The position numbers and the translations under genes are program-made. A stretch of DNA of 64,000 nt from Desertivirga arenae (GTDB lineage: Bacteria; Bacteroidota; Bacteroidia; Sphingobacteriales; Sphingobacteriaceae), in assembly GCF_017355785.1 (NCBI RefSeq), contig NZ_JAFEWE010000016.1:62001-126000 (forward strand), in the 5' to 3' direction. Positions 45,325 through 54,800 of this stretch are shown here, piece after piece. Each line of letters starts with the position of its first letter. Position 1 is the first letter of the stretch. The notes beneath the pieces are model-generated. The model made no database searches. It was not told where the DNA came from and saw only the letters and a program-made list of their open reading frames with translations.

Positions 45325-46299
45325 ATGGTCCAGTTCCTTAAGAAGATCGGTATTGATTATTTTATTGTCGGTATTATAAGTATGATCCTTCTGGCAAATC
45401 TATGGCCAGAAGGAGGCCTGGATACATCTCCTTATTCCCTGGGTACATTGGCTAATTGGGGAGTAACCGTTATTTTTTTCTTTTACGGCTTACGCTTGAG
45501 TCGCGAGAAACTGGTGACCGGTCTTACGAACTGGAAACTGCACGTAGTGGTTCAGATGAGTACATTCCTATTATTTCCTCTGTTAATTTTACTTGTAAAA
45601 CCTCTATTCGGATCCGCTCCTGATCTTTGGCCGGGTTCCTTCTTTCTAGCAAGTCTGCCCTCAACTGTTTCTTCTTCTGTTGTAATGGTATCAATTGCCT
45701 CCGGTAATATTCCTGCTGCTATTTTCAATGCAAGTATTTCAGGAATTCTGGGAATTTTTCTAACTCCAATTTGGATGAGCATAGCTGTGGGGCCAGGAGG
45801 AACCGAGGGCGGGGATCTTAAAAATATAATCTTAAAACTAACCCTTCAGGTTCTCCTTCCGGTTATTCTTGGATTCGTTCTTAGTAAAAAGTGGGGAGCG
45901 TTTGCGGAAAGAAATAAGAAGTTCTTAAAGCTATACGATCAAAGTATTATTCTAATTATTGTCTATACTTCTTTCTCTGAATCCTTTGCTAAGAATCTCT
46001 TTGATAGCCTTTCCGTTAAAGAGCTGTTCGTACTGGCAGCAGCAATGGCTGTCCTGTTTTTCTCGGTATTTTATCTAGTATCATTATTCTCTAGCTGGCT
46101 TAATTTCAATCGCGAGGACCGCATTACTGCTGTTTTTTGCGGTTCCAAAAAATCTCTGGTTCATGGCACTGTAATGTCCAAAGTTCTTTTTTTGAATAGC
46201 AGTGCTATTGGGCTGATCCTGCTGCCACTGATGATCTATCATGCTACGCAATTAATCATCGCCGCAATGATTGCGCAAAATTGGTCGGAAAAGAAATAG
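45325..46299 (+). CDS. SBF-like (bile acid:sodium symporter) family transporter
   Basis: A 324-aa membrane protein of about ten helices, if started at the ATG at 45325; an upstream TTG at 45319 adds only two residues. Signatures include GVTVIFFFYGLRLSREKL, FLASLPSTVSSSVVMVSIASGN, FNASISGILGIFLTP, LPVILGFVLSKKWG and FCGSKKSLVHGTVM, typical for the SBF_like branch of the BASS superfamily. These are sodium-coupled carriers of organic anions or other solutes; this branch is of unknown substrate. It follows the EEP hydrolase gene by 14 bases, which suggests uptake of a product of that enzyme, but this is only context. Confidence 0.86.
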   Translation: MVQFLKKIGIDYFIVGIISMILLANLWPEGGLDTSPYSLGTLANWGVTVIFFFYGLRLSREKLVTGLTNWKLHVVVQMSTFLLFPLLILLVKPLFGSAPDLWPGSFFLASLPSTVSSSVVMVSIASGNIPAAIFNASISGILGIFLTPIWMSIAVGPGGTEGGDLKNIILKLTLQVLLPVILGFVLSKKWGAFAERNKKFLKLYDQSIILIIVYTSFSESFAKNLFDSLSVKELFVLAAAMAVLFFSVFYLVSLFSSWLNFNREDRITAVFCGSKKSLVHGTVMSKVLFLNSSAIGLILLPLMIYHATQLIIAAMIAQNWSEKK

Positions 46300-46376
46300 C
46301 CTGATCAAAGATCCACCTGAATAATTACTTGTTTATTACAATGCCAGTAATGTTAAACAAGTATAGTTTTAGATAT

Positions 46377-46396
46377 TTGTATCGTGCACGATATAA
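46377..46396. promoter_or_regulatory. Palindromic operator, probably for OhrR
   Basis: TATCGTGCACGATA (46380-46393) is a perfect palindrome and extends to 20 bases with one mismatched pair. It ends 16 bases before the first gene of the ohr-gpx-ohrR operon and overlaps the end of a weak -7-like box (GATATTTG, 46372-46379). MarR/OhrR dimers bind palindromes of this length in autoregulated operons. The palindrome is directly seen; the binding protein is inferred from the operon content. Confidence 0.65.
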
Positions 46397-46412
46397 GTGA
46401 TGCATTAGTAGT

Positions 46413-46829
46413 ATGAAAGTAATTTATCAGACATCAGCAACAGCGAAAGGCGGCCGGAATCGTCATGTTAAAAGTATTGACGGAATCCTTGATCTTGAAG
46501 TCCGTATTCCGAAGGAAATGGGAGGATCGGGGGGATACACTAACCCTGAACAGTTATTTGCTGCAGGGTATGCCGCTTGTTTTGATAGTGCCTTGAATTT
46601 AGTAATGCGGCAGGAAAAAATAGCAACAGGTACGCAGTCAGAGGTTACTGGAACCGTAGGTATAGGTCAAAATGAAACGGGAGGGTTTCAGCTTTCTGTG
46701 AAGCTTTCAGTAAGTATTTCAGGGGTTGATAAGGAGAAAGCGATGGAACTTGTAGAAAAAGCTCATTCAGTGTGTCCTTATTCTAATGCGACGAGAGGAA
46801 ACATTGATGTTGAATTGGAAGTTATCTAA
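46413..46829 (+). CDS. ohr: Organic hydroperoxide resistance protein, Ohr/OsmC family
   Basis: Cytoplasmic peroxidase of 138 aa with the Ohr pattern: an arginine near residue 15 (GGRNRHV), Glu46, reactive Cys56 (EQLFAAGYAACF) and resolving Cys121 (AHSVCPYSNATRGN). Ohr reduces organic hydroperoxides through these two cysteines, with lipoylated proteins as the usual reductant. The length and final NIDVELEVI are typical. It is the first gene of a three-gene unit with a glutathione peroxidase (two-base gap) and OhrR. It lies directly behind a palindromic operator, so induction by organic peroxides is expected. Confidence 0.95.
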   Translation: MKVIYQTSATAKGGRNRHVKSIDGILDLEVRIPKEMGGSGGYTNPEQLFAAGYAACFDSALNLVMRQEKIATGTQSEVTGTVGIGQNETGGFQLSVKLSVSISGVDKEKAMELVEKAHSVCPYSNATRGNIDVELEVI

Positions 46830-46831
46830 AA

Positions 46832-47314
46832 ATGGAAAGCAATTTTTATAATCTTACAGCCAGGACTCCACAAGGAAAAGATATTCCCATGTCCGATTTT
46901 AGGGGAAAGGCTGTTTTAATTGTAAATACAGCAACAAGGTGTGGGCTAGCCCCACAGTTTGAAGGGCTGGAGCTGCTCCACCAGACCTATAAAGACCAGG
47001 GGCTTGTTGTCCTTGGTTTTCCTTGCGATCAGTTTATGGGTCAGGAGCCGGAATCTAATGAGACATTGGAGCAGGTTTGTAAAGTGAATCATGGAGTGAG
47101 CTTTCAACTTACTGAAAAATGCGATGTAAATGGGAGTAATACCCATCCTATATTTAAGTACTTGAAAAATGAACTCGGAGGGCTGTTTGGAAGCAAGGTG
47201 AAATGGAACTTTACAAAGTTTTTAATAGGGAAGGACGGCAAGCCCTACAAAAGATATTCTCCGGTGACAAAGCCCGATGCTATTGAGAAAGACATCCAAA
47301 AATTGCTATTATGA
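46832..47314 (+). CDS. Glutathione peroxidase family thiol peroxidase
   Basis: A protein of 160 aa without signal peptide. The peroxidatic residue is Cys37 (NTATRCGLAPQF), a cysteine rather than selenocysteine. The second motif, LGFPCDQFMGQEP, has Cys65 and the conserved glutamine. KWNFTKFLIGKDG supplies the conserved Trp and Asn. Such bacterial Cys-type enzymes usually take electrons from thioredoxin and use Cys near the second motif or in the following loop for resolution. The gene starts two bases after ohr and overlaps ohrR by four bases, so it shares the peroxide-responsive promoter. Confidence 0.94.
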   Translation: MESNFYNLTARTPQGKDIPMSDFRGKAVLIVNTATRCGLAPQFEGLELLHQTYKDQGLVVLGFPCDQFMGQEPESNETLEQVCKVNHGVSFQLTEKCDVNGSNTHPIFKYLKNELGGLFGSKVKWNFTKFLIGKDGKPYKRYSPVTKPDAIEKDIQKLLL

Positions 47315-47745
47315 CAAATGGAGAAGATAGTTTAAAATTAAGTAATCAGCTATGTTTTCCTTTATATACAGCAAGCAGACTGGTAACTAAATGTTATCAG
47401 CCTCTTCTATCTAAACTCGACCTTACCTATCCTCAATATCTCGTACTGTTGGTGTTGTGGGAGGAGGACCAGGTACGGCTTAGTGATATTGCTGTTAAGT
47501 TGCAGCTCCAAAGCAATACCCTAACTCCATTATTAAAAAGAATGGAGGAGTTGAAGCTGATTAAACGCCTGAAGTCATCCGAAGATGAGCGAAGTATTAT
47601 TATATCGCTCACCGAAAAGGGCATAGCTCTTAAGAAAGAAGCAGAGTGGATCCCAGAAAGTCTTGGAGAAAAGCTAAACCTATCCGCGGTGGAAGCAAAG
47701 CAGTTATACCAACTACTATACAAGCTTATCAACTCGGCTGAGTAA
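47311..47745 (+). CDS. ohrR: MarR-family peroxide sensor OhrR
   Basis: A winged-helix repressor of 144 aa: LCFPLYTASRLVTKCYQPLLSKLDLTYPQYLVLLVLWE, wing with RLKSSEDERSIIISLTEKG. The sensing residue Cys15 (SNQLCFPLY) is at the position typical for OhrR; oxidation releases the repressor from DNA. The gene overlaps the glutathione peroxidase stop by four bases (ATGA), so it is the last gene of the operon it probably represses. The likely operator is the palindrome at 46380-46393. Cys27 in VTKCYQ is a possible partner for a disulfide, but that is speculation. Confidence 0.93.
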   Translation: MTNGEDSLKLSNQLCFPLYTASRLVTKCYQPLLSKLDLTYPQYLVLLVLWEEDQVRLSDIAVKLQLQSNTLTPLLKRMEELKLIKRLKSSEDERSIIISLTEKGIALKKEAEWIPESLGEKLNLSAVEAKQLYQLLYKLINSAE

Positions 47746-47815
47746 TTAAAGAGCATTTGAAGTACAATAGTCTAATTTGCTGTATAGCTATTAAACCCCG
47801 ATTATTGCTCTTTAA
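47746..47815. repeat. Inverted repeat between ohrR and the DUF808 gene
   Basis: TTAAAGAGCA (47746-47755) and TGCTCTTTAA (47806-47815) are perfect 10-bp arms with a 50-base loop, placed between two convergent genes. It may end both transcripts, although the large loop and lack of T-runs make this weak. Confidence 0.4.
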
Positions 47816-47828
47816 CGTGTACAAAATA

Positions 47829-48692
47829 TTATTTGAAGGCGCTGACTGCCTTTTTTCCTCCGGTTATAACAACAACAGCCAGCAGGCCTGCTATAATGCC
47901 AAACCCAAATTCTTTTATAGTTGAGTTTAAATCTGGCAGAATATGATGTAAAAAATCAATATTATGAACGAAAATACCCCCAGCTACCAGTAGCAGTGCG
48001 ATAGTGCCAACAACTGAGAGGATGCGAATGATAACAGGAAGCGATTTTACCAGTAAAGTACCCAGCAGGGCCAGAGGACCTTTTTCATTGGCCCGTTTGA
48101 TAAGCTTATAACCTGCGTCATCCATTCTTACAATAAGAGCAACTATTCCGTACACGCCTATGGTTGCAAGGAGAGCCACGGTAGCTACTGTTATAATTTG
48201 AGTGGTAAGTGATTCATCCATCACACTTCCCAGCGCTATAATTACAATTTCAACTGATAATATAAAGTCAGTTGTTATTGCCGACTTTATCTTTGTTTTC
48301 TCAGCCTGCTGCGGGTCTTCCTCAACCTCTTCGATTACCTCATGCCCTTCTTTTCCCCGGTGAAAAAAATATTCGATAATTTTCTCAACTCCTTCGTACG
48401 CCAAATATAGTCCACCTAAAATCAGGACAATCTTGATGGCAGCAGGAAAAAAAGCATTTAGTAACAGAGCAATTGGGACAATAATGAGCTTATTGAGCAA
48501 AGAACCTTTTGTGATAGCCCATAGTACTGGAAGTTCTCTTGATGAAAGAAAACCTGTTGCTTTTTCTGCATTTACCGCCAAATCATCACCTAAGATACCA
48601 GCTGTTTTACGGGTAGCGACTTTAGTTGCAACCGCAACATCGTCCATTAAAGCAGTTATATCATCTAAAATCGCAAAAAAACCTGATGCCAT
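47829..48692 (-). CDS. DUF808 (YedI-type) membrane protein
   Basis: Inner-membrane protein of 287 aa with several helices. The N-terminus MASGFFAILDDITALMDDVAVATKVATRKTAGILGDDLAVNAEKA is the diagnostic DUF808 signature; LILGGLYLAYEGVEKIIEYFFH, FILSVEIVIIALGSV and YGIVALIVRMDDAGYKL follow. The family is widespread, includes E. coli YedI and has no established function. It is transcribed alone from the minus strand and converges with the ohrR operon. Confidence 0.93.
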   Translation of the reverse strand: MASGFFAILDDITALMDDVAVATKVATRKTAGILGDDLAVNAEKATGFLSSRELPVLWAITKGSLLNKLIIVPIALLLNAFFPAAIKIVLILGGLYLAYEGVEKIIEYFFHRGKEGHEVIEEVEEDPQQAEKTKIKSAITTDFILSVEIVIIALGSVMDESLTTQIITVATVALLATIGVYGIVALIVRMDDAGYKLIKRANEKGPLALLGTLLVKSLPVIIRILSVVGTIALLLVAGGIFVHNIDFLHHILPDLNSTIKEFGFGIIAGLLAVVVITGGKKAVSAFK

Positions 48693-48841
48693 ATTTTTTA
48701 AAAGTCCTTAAATCCTTGTTTTATAGTTTCAGCTATTCAAACTCCGCTTCTGCTATAATCTTGCCAATATTACTGAAAGGAATCGAAAGTTAAAGTATTG
48801 AAGTAATAACACTAACTTTTAAGAGAAATGTTCGATGTATA

Positions 48842-50137
48842 CTATTTCGAGTAATTGAAAAAACGGGGTTTAACTACTAATTGAGTCCAAAGCCAGGAGT
48901 TAAATTTGTTTTTATCTCCTCCATTGCTCATGAACTCCAATGTTGACGTTCCTTTCAGAGCCGATACGCCGCCTTGCAATAATGCGATTTCTGAAAACTT
49001 ATATCCTGCAGCAAGGTCACTTTCTACCGCCATGAATGAGCTCATGGGTTTTCCAGTATTAAGAACAGGAGCCATCGTATAAAATACATGAGGTGTAAGG
49101 TCAATATTAAATTTGCCTTTTTTGTACCGTATAGAGGCGTAAAGATCTTCTAAGCCTGTTTTGTTGGAAAGCCGGCCCCCAACAAAAAAATAATCCATAG
49201 TTCCGTTGAATTTGTGGTTTGTACCATAAAGCGGAGTAAATGAATGATTTTTGCCGTCAGATTCGTTCATTCCTGTTCCGGAAAGGATTTCACCTCCAAG
49301 AACGACAGTTAACATTTTCGACGTTTTCCACTTGATGTCCGTTGCCAGGTTCCATGCTCTTAACTTTTTGTGAGAAGCATCGTTTCCGCCTTGAAAGTAT
49401 CCTTCCGTATTCCATTCCAACTGGTTCCTAACATATTCTATTCTACTTCCAATAGTCTGCGAATGAGATATTCTGCGATTTGCAGGGCTAGAGGTTGCCT
49501 CCTTATTAACAGTATATTCAATTCCATTGTTAAGGAAAAGGAGACTGCTGTTCAGATTTTTAAACTTTTTATTAAACCAAAGTATCAGTAAGTATTTGTA
49601 GTTATTTACGTCATAGATCTCGCGACTTAATGTCTCAGATTTACTATTCAGGCCTAACACAAGGTGTCCTTGAATTTGCTTTTTTGCATCTGCATACTTT
49701 AAAAGAGCTGCGTCAAAACTTCTGGCCTGCTGAGCCCAGTCTGAGTTACCTACAATCCTGGCGTTGTCATAGTTCAACTCATGTCGTCCTAATTTGAGAT
49801 TCCATCGTTCAGCAAGTGCCAGTTCGATCCAAAACTCATGAACGTCAAAAGTATTTTTGTCTCCAATGTTCTGCTGCTCTGTTGATCCCCAGTTACGTAC
49901 ATCTTGCAATACTGCTCCCAGGCTTAGTTTCTGCTTCTCGTCACTATAATTGAAGTTCAGCCTTGAACGCTGGGTAATAAAACTTGCTGCCAGGTCAAGT
50001 GAATCGTTTGCGGGCCTTAATCTTCCATATCCATTGCGGTACTCAAACCTCGGTTTAAATTCACCACCGATAGAAAAGTTCTGAGATTTGGAGACAAAGA
50101 ATGAAAAACAGGAAATTATACAGAGAACGTATTTCAT
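48842..50137 (-). CDS. Alginate-export-like outer membrane porin
   Basis: Beta-barrel protein of 431 aa with signal peptide (MKYVLCIISCFSFFVSKSQ). Alternating strands and the segments RLNFNYSDEKQKLSLGAVLQDVRNWG, FDVHEFWIELALAERWNLKLGRHELNYDNARIVGNSDW and RSFDAALLKY resemble the alginate_exp domain used in Bacteroidota porins of unknown solute. The protein ends in a charged residue rather than the classical aromatic one. Despite the family name there are no alginate genes nearby, so alginate export should not be assumed. It is monocistronic, and no clear promoter or terminator was seen. Confidence 0.8.
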   Translation of the reverse strand: MKYVLCIISCFSFFVSKSQNFSIGGEFKPRFEYRNGYGRLRPANDSLDLAASFITQRSRLNFNYSDEKQKLSLGAVLQDVRNWGSTEQQNIGDKNTFDVHEFWIELALAERWNLKLGRHELNYDNARIVGNSDWAQQARSFDAALLKYADAKKQIQGHLVLGLNSKSETLSREIYDVNNYKYLLILWFNKKFKNLNSSLLFLNNGIEYTVNKEATSSPANRRISHSQTIGSRIEYVRNQLEWNTEGYFQGGNDASHKKLRAWNLATDIKWKTSKMLTVVLGGEILSGTGMNESDGKNHSFTPLYGTNHKFNGTMDYFFVGGRLSNKTGLEDLYASIRYKKGKFNIDLTPHVFYTMAPVLNTGKPMSSFMAVESDLAAGYKFSEIALLQGGVSALKGTSTLEFMSNGGDKNKFNSWLWTQLVVKPRFFNYSK

Positions 50138-50252
50138 GAGTTTATTTGAAAGGCTGATTTAACGAGAAACTCCCTTTTTTGTTACGATATGTTCTTTAAT
50201 CCTGTACCGGAGATTCAAGGAAGTTTAGGAATATCGATTTGTCCGGTGGATT

Positions 50253-50278
50253 AAAAAAGCCAGCATTTTTCAAATGCT
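50253..50278 (-). terminator. Intrinsic terminator of the minus-strand receiver gene
   Basis: On the minus strand AGCATTT, loop GAA and AAATGCT form a 7-bp stem followed by GGCTTTTTT. The arm starts at the stop codon of the gene (50278-50280). Confidence 0.7.
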
Positions 50279-50664
50279 TAAGCAGCAGGTGATTGTGCCC
50301 CATCCTCCGCTAAAAAAATTTTGATCAGGTCCAGTAGTTCGTTCACCTCAAAAGGCTTTCTTAAAATTCCATTCGCCCCGTACTCTTTAATGGCTGTTTC
50401 GATCCTCTCATGAGAAGAAACAATCATTATGGGAATGCCTGCGCTCTTTGATTCAGACTTTATTTTCCTGCAGACATCCAATCCGTCATGACTCCCCATT
50501 TGAATATCCAGCATTATAAGATCGGGAAGAAATTGATGAATGTCTTCCTCAATATTCTCAGGAGACAGGGCTGTATATAATTCATACCCCTCTATAGTAA
50601 GGATCAGTATCAGAGTATCTAATATATCCTCGTTATCGTCAACTATAAGTATCCGTTTAGACAC
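50278..50664 (-). CDS. Stand-alone response regulator receiver protein (first of three)
   Basis: A 128-aa protein consisting only of a receiver domain: ILIVDDNEDIL with the acidic pocket, phospho-acceptor Asp in LIMLDIQMGSHDGL, Ser/Thr switch in IMIVSSHERI and Lys in LRKPFEVNELL. No output domain exists. The start is GTG (50662-50664); no in-frame ATG is available upstream. It is a paralogue of the plus-strand receiver at 50905 (shared DPENI/SPENI-DLI-LDIQMG layout), with which it is divergent across a 240-base gap. It could act as a phosphate relay or by protein-protein contact. Confidence 0.92.
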   Translation of the reverse strand: MSKRILIVDDNEDILDTLILILTIEGYELYTALSPENIEEDIHQFLPDLIMLDIQMGSHDGLDVCRKIKSESKSAGIPIMIVSSHERIETAIKEYGANGILRKPFEVNELLDLIKIFLAEDGAQSPAA

Positions 50665-50904
50665 AGGTCTTTTATTCGCTAATTCAAATTAATTTGGGAG
50701 GCAAACATAGCAATTCTTTAAGGAAGTACGCAGTTTGTGAGTTGTAATAAATCCCGGCCTGATTTTTTCTTTAAGACACTGCTTTAGTTTTAGCAGATCT
50801 TTGTAATTCCAATCGAATTAAGCATTGCTAAAAATAAATTTCAAAAATTTAACAAATGGGCAGGTTTTTGCGGGAAATACTTGGTCTTACATAATTATTT
50901 AAGA

Positions 50905-51294
50905 ATGGGAAAGTTAATACTATCGGTAGACGACGATAGGGATATTTTAGATTGTCTGGAACTGATTTTACCAGCAGAAGGCTATTCTGTGGTAACTTCA
51001 GTTGATCCTGAAAACATTAGAGCAGATATAGCAGAATATAACCCTGACCTTATTCTGCTGGATATCCAGATGGGAGCCTACAATGGTCTTGAGATCTGCA
51101 AGGAATTGAAGTCACTGGATGACATTCGAGATATTCCTATACTCATTCTATCCTCTGATGACAGAATTTTTGAAGCCGTTGGTAAATATCACGCAGACGG
51201 GATAATAAGTAAACCATTCGACATTAGTGGATTAATTGCCGCGATAGACAACTTTCTCGCTGCTAAAATAATCTCATTGCCCCGTGCCTCCTGA
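50905..51294 (+). CDS. Stand-alone response regulator receiver protein (second of three)
   Basis: Receiver domain only, 129 aa from the ATG at 50905 (MGKLILSVDDDRDILDCLE); a TTG 24 bases upstream would add an unlikely N-terminal extension. Key residues are the acidic pair in SVDDDRD, the phospho-acceptor Asp in LILLDIQMGAYNGLE, Ser in ILILSSDDRI and Lys in IISKPFDISGLI. It is most similar in this window to the divergent minus-strand receiver. The two faces share DIQMG, so they probably dock with the same partner. It converges with the third receiver gene; the candidate partner kinase begins about 600 bases downstream. Confidence 0.92.
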   Translation: MGKLILSVDDDRDILDCLELILPAEGYSVVTSVDPENIRADIAEYNPDLILLDIQMGAYNGLEICKELKSLDDIRDIPILILSSDDRIFEAVGKYHADGIISKPFDISGLIAAIDNFLAAKIISLPRAS

Positions 51295-51348
51295 ATTTCG
51301 AAGAAATAAAAGAAAAACTAGTTTTAAAAAGAAAACATTGTCTTATGA

Positions 51349-51708
51349 TTAGGCCACAAGTTGATTTTTAACACTTGAAATTAGGTCATTTAAATCAAAA
51401 GGTTTAGATATTACATCGTCAGCACATACTTTTGCAAGTGCTTCTTTAACCTGATTATTTGTTGAGAGTACAATGATTGGAATATCCCGACTGATCTTTG
51501 AACTCTTAAGGCTTTTACAAAATTCAGCTTCTTCAAAATAGGGACTAATAACGTCGAGAAGAATGGCATTAGGTTTTCGTTTTTCGAGAAGCCCACGTAG
51601 TTCCTGAACGGTTTTTACACCTTCAACAACAAAACCTTCCTCGTGCAAAATCAGCGATATAATAGAAAGAATATCACTGTCCTTTTCCAGAACAAAAATT
51701 CGTTTCAT
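51349..51708 (-). CDS. Stand-alone receiver protein with altered acidic pocket (third of three)
   Basis: A receiver domain of 119 aa. The phospho-acceptor Asp is present in ILLDVISPYF, with Ser in IIVLSTNNQV and Lys in VISKPFDLNDL. The normal acidic pair DD at the end of the first strand reads E-K-D (VLEKDSDIL), which would weaken magnesium binding and phosphorylation. The loop after the Asp (ISPYFEEAE) is also atypical, where receivers usually have MP-x-MDG. It may be a poorly phosphorylated or phosphorylation-independent relative. The gene lies divergent to the large PAS kinase at 51900, with 191 bases between them. Confidence 0.9.
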   Translation of the reverse strand: MKRIFVLEKDSDILSIISLILHEEGFVVEGVKTVQELRGLLEKRKPNAILLDVISPYFEEAEFCKSLKSSKISRDIPIIVLSTNNQVKEALAKVCADDVISKPFDLNDLISSVKNQLVA

Positions 51709-51899
51709 AGTAGTAGATAGATCTGGTAGTGTACGGAGATTCAGAGACCGGGTTACAGAAATTTAATAATAATTCTATTATCTAACAATGAACACTTTCG
51801 AAGGATCGCCATGCGACTAAAACTTAACGTCTTTATTTTGGTATTTAAGTAGAACAAATGATTCCGTATCCTTGTACTGCGGCTATTTGAAAAACTTAC

Positions 51900-54800
51900 A
51901 TGTCTTCTAACAATATCGATTTTACACATCCTGAAGAACTTTTGATTTTTGAATCTCTTCCCGGTAACTTCCTTTTATTATCACCCGATCTTGAAATCAT
52001 TGGGGCCAGTAACAATTATCTGGAAACGACTGGTAAAGAAAGGGAAGTAATTACGGGAAAGTATCTTTTTGACGTTTTCCCTATATCCCCAGAGTGGCTG
52101 CAGGGCCAGGATGGGGGAATCCGCGATTCTTTAGAGGAGGTGATAAGTAGCCGTAAAGAGCATCACATCGAATCAATGCGTTTTGACGTTCCCTCAAAAG
52201 ATGGACAAAGTACTGAAGAACGATATTGGAAAACAACCAATAAGCCAGTACTGGGAAAAAATGGTGCCATCCGGTATATCATCCATCATACCGAGGATAT
52301 AACCCAAGAGGTCCTTAATGAAAGGTATTTGCAGGAGGCGCTTAAAACTGAGCGAAAAGCTACAGCAAAAGCAAGTATGCTAAGTGTACAGATAGAGCGT
52401 TTATTTCATGATATACCTGCTCAGATGGCAATTCTTAGTGGAGATGATCTGGTTTATACTTATGTGAATCCACAATATCAGCAGGAGCTCTTCCCTGGTC
52501 GAGAGGTGCTGGGCTTACCCTTATTGGCTGCTCTGCCGGAGATCTTTGGTCAGGCCATCTGGCATATTTTGCAGAAGGTCTACCAAACAGGAGAACCGCA
52601 CATAGAAGCGGAGATGATGGTTCATCTGGCGGCTCATAAAGGAGGAGCCGTTGAAGAACACTATTTCAACACCGTTTATCATCCAATGAGGAACGAAAGG
52701 GGAGAAATTGATGGGCTGCTCAGTTTTAAGTATGAGATAACCCAACACGTGGCAGCAAGGAAGAAATTGGAAGTTAGTGAAGCCCGTTTGCTGGAGGCTC
52801 ATTTGGATTTAAAGGAGTCTTATGAAGAATTACAGGCCATTCATGAGGAACTCCAAGTATCGAATGAAGAGTTAAAGGCTACTAATGAGGAATTGAAAAC
52901 GGCCCAGGAAAGTTTAAGCAGTTTGAACGCGGAATTGGAAGGAAGAATAGGAGAGCGCACAAAACAACTTACGGATAGCCTTGAAGAACAGCAGGCACTG
53001 AATGAGGAACTGGCTGCTACAAATGAAGAATTGAATGAAACGCAACTGGTACTTAAGAAGATACTTAATGGCTTGAGAGAAAGTGAGCAACGCTTCAGAA
53101 ACCTTGTTCGAGATATAAAGGTTGGAATTGTTCTCTTGATGGGTGAGGAAATGGAAGTTGCGATAGTGAATGAAAGTTACGGGCGTCTTATTGGTCGCCC
53201 GGTAGAAGAACTGGAAGGCGAACTTCTTTTTGATGTTATACCTGAAGCAGAAAAAGATTTTCGCCCGATCATTGATCAGGTCCGTTTATCTGGCCAACCT
53301 TTATATTTAAATGATCATCCCTATTTTGTTTTTAAAGACGGGCAAACAATTAATGGCTTTCTTGACCTTGTATATCAGCCTTACCTAGAACCTGATGGTA
53401 GTGTTAGCGGCGTAATGGTGGTTTGTCAGGACGTTACTGAGCAGGTTACTGCACGACGGAAATTAATAGAAAGTGAAGAACGCTTTCGATTTATGCTTAA
53501 CGCCATTCCCCAGCAAGTTTGGACAGCGAGCCCTGAGGGCGCATTAAATTATGTGAACCAGGTGGTCACCGATGACTTCGGGTATAACGGGGAAGAAATT
53601 GTAGGTTATGGATGGCAAAAGTTTATTCATCCTGAAGATCTTCAAAGCTGTTTGAAGGCCTGGAATCTGGCTTTATCAGGCGGAAAAGAGTATGAAACCG
53701 AATTTCGCCTGCTTATGAAAGATGGAGAGTATGTTTGGCATATAGCCCGCGCCTTGCCTTTCTTCCAGGATGGTCAGATTGTACAATGGCTGGGCACAAA
53801 CACCAACATTCAGCTTCAGAAAAATAACGAACAGAAGAAAGATGAGTTTATGTCTATTGCCAGCCACGAATTAAAGACTCCTTTAACAAGTATTAAGGCT
53901 TTCAATCAGATCATGCAGCGAATGGAAGCTCCAGAACGCTTGAAAGTTTTTATAGGTAAATCGGCTGATCACATTTATAGGTTGGAAAAACTTATCAACG
54001 ACTTGCTGGATGTTACAAAGATTTCTGCAGGAAAGATGGAGTACGACATGAAACTATTTGATTTTACAGCTATGCTTACTGATGCAGTGGAAAGTGTGCA
54101 GTTGAAAAGCGAGAAACATCAGATACTTCTTCGTTACTCAAAGCGTGTTAATTATACAGGAGACAGGTTACGTCTCGAACAGGTGATCAACAATTTTCTC
54201 AGTAATGCTATCAAGTATTCACCCGATGCGACAGAGGTTATAATCAATTGCCAGGTTGAAGAAAATAGTATAATTGTGTCGATTCGTGATTTTGGGATAG
54301 GTATCGATAAAGCCCATCTCGATAAGTTATTTGATCGCTTCTATCGTGTAGATAATACTGCTATGCGCTTTGAAGGCTTAGGTCTTGGTTTATTTATTTC
54401 TTCAGAAATATTAAAGAGACATCAGGGCTCATTCTGGATTGAAAGTGAACTTGGCCAAGGAACCACTTTTTATTTCCGTCTGCCTTTAGAGGAGCAAAAA
54501 GCCGAGATTGTTGTAGCCAATGACGATCTATACTATCATGATAGTTCAATTACTATCATGTATAATGATGAGGCAAAGAGGTTGGATGTCGACTGGACCG
54601 GCTTCCAGGATTTTGACAGTGTTCAAGCCGGTTGTTTAAAAATACTTCGAATACTGAAACATCATAAGGTAAGCAAGGTACTTAATGATAATACACATGT
54701 TATGGGGACCTGGTCTGAAGCAGCTGAATGGGTAGGTAAGGAGTGGTTTCCCATGATGGAAGAAGCTGGTCTCTGTTATTTTGCCTGGGTTTATTCTCCC

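Noticed and set aside
47746-47815. Long inverted repeat as an attachment site or mobile-element end
   Set aside because: Only 10-bp arms flank a 50-base AT-rich loop, with no transposase or target duplication; a weak transcription-end structure between convergent genes is simpler.
48842-50137. Alginate export function for the outer-membrane porin
   Set aside because: The domain resemblance is real, but there are no alginate synthesis or lyase genes in the window, and the family is used for many solutes in Bacteroidota.
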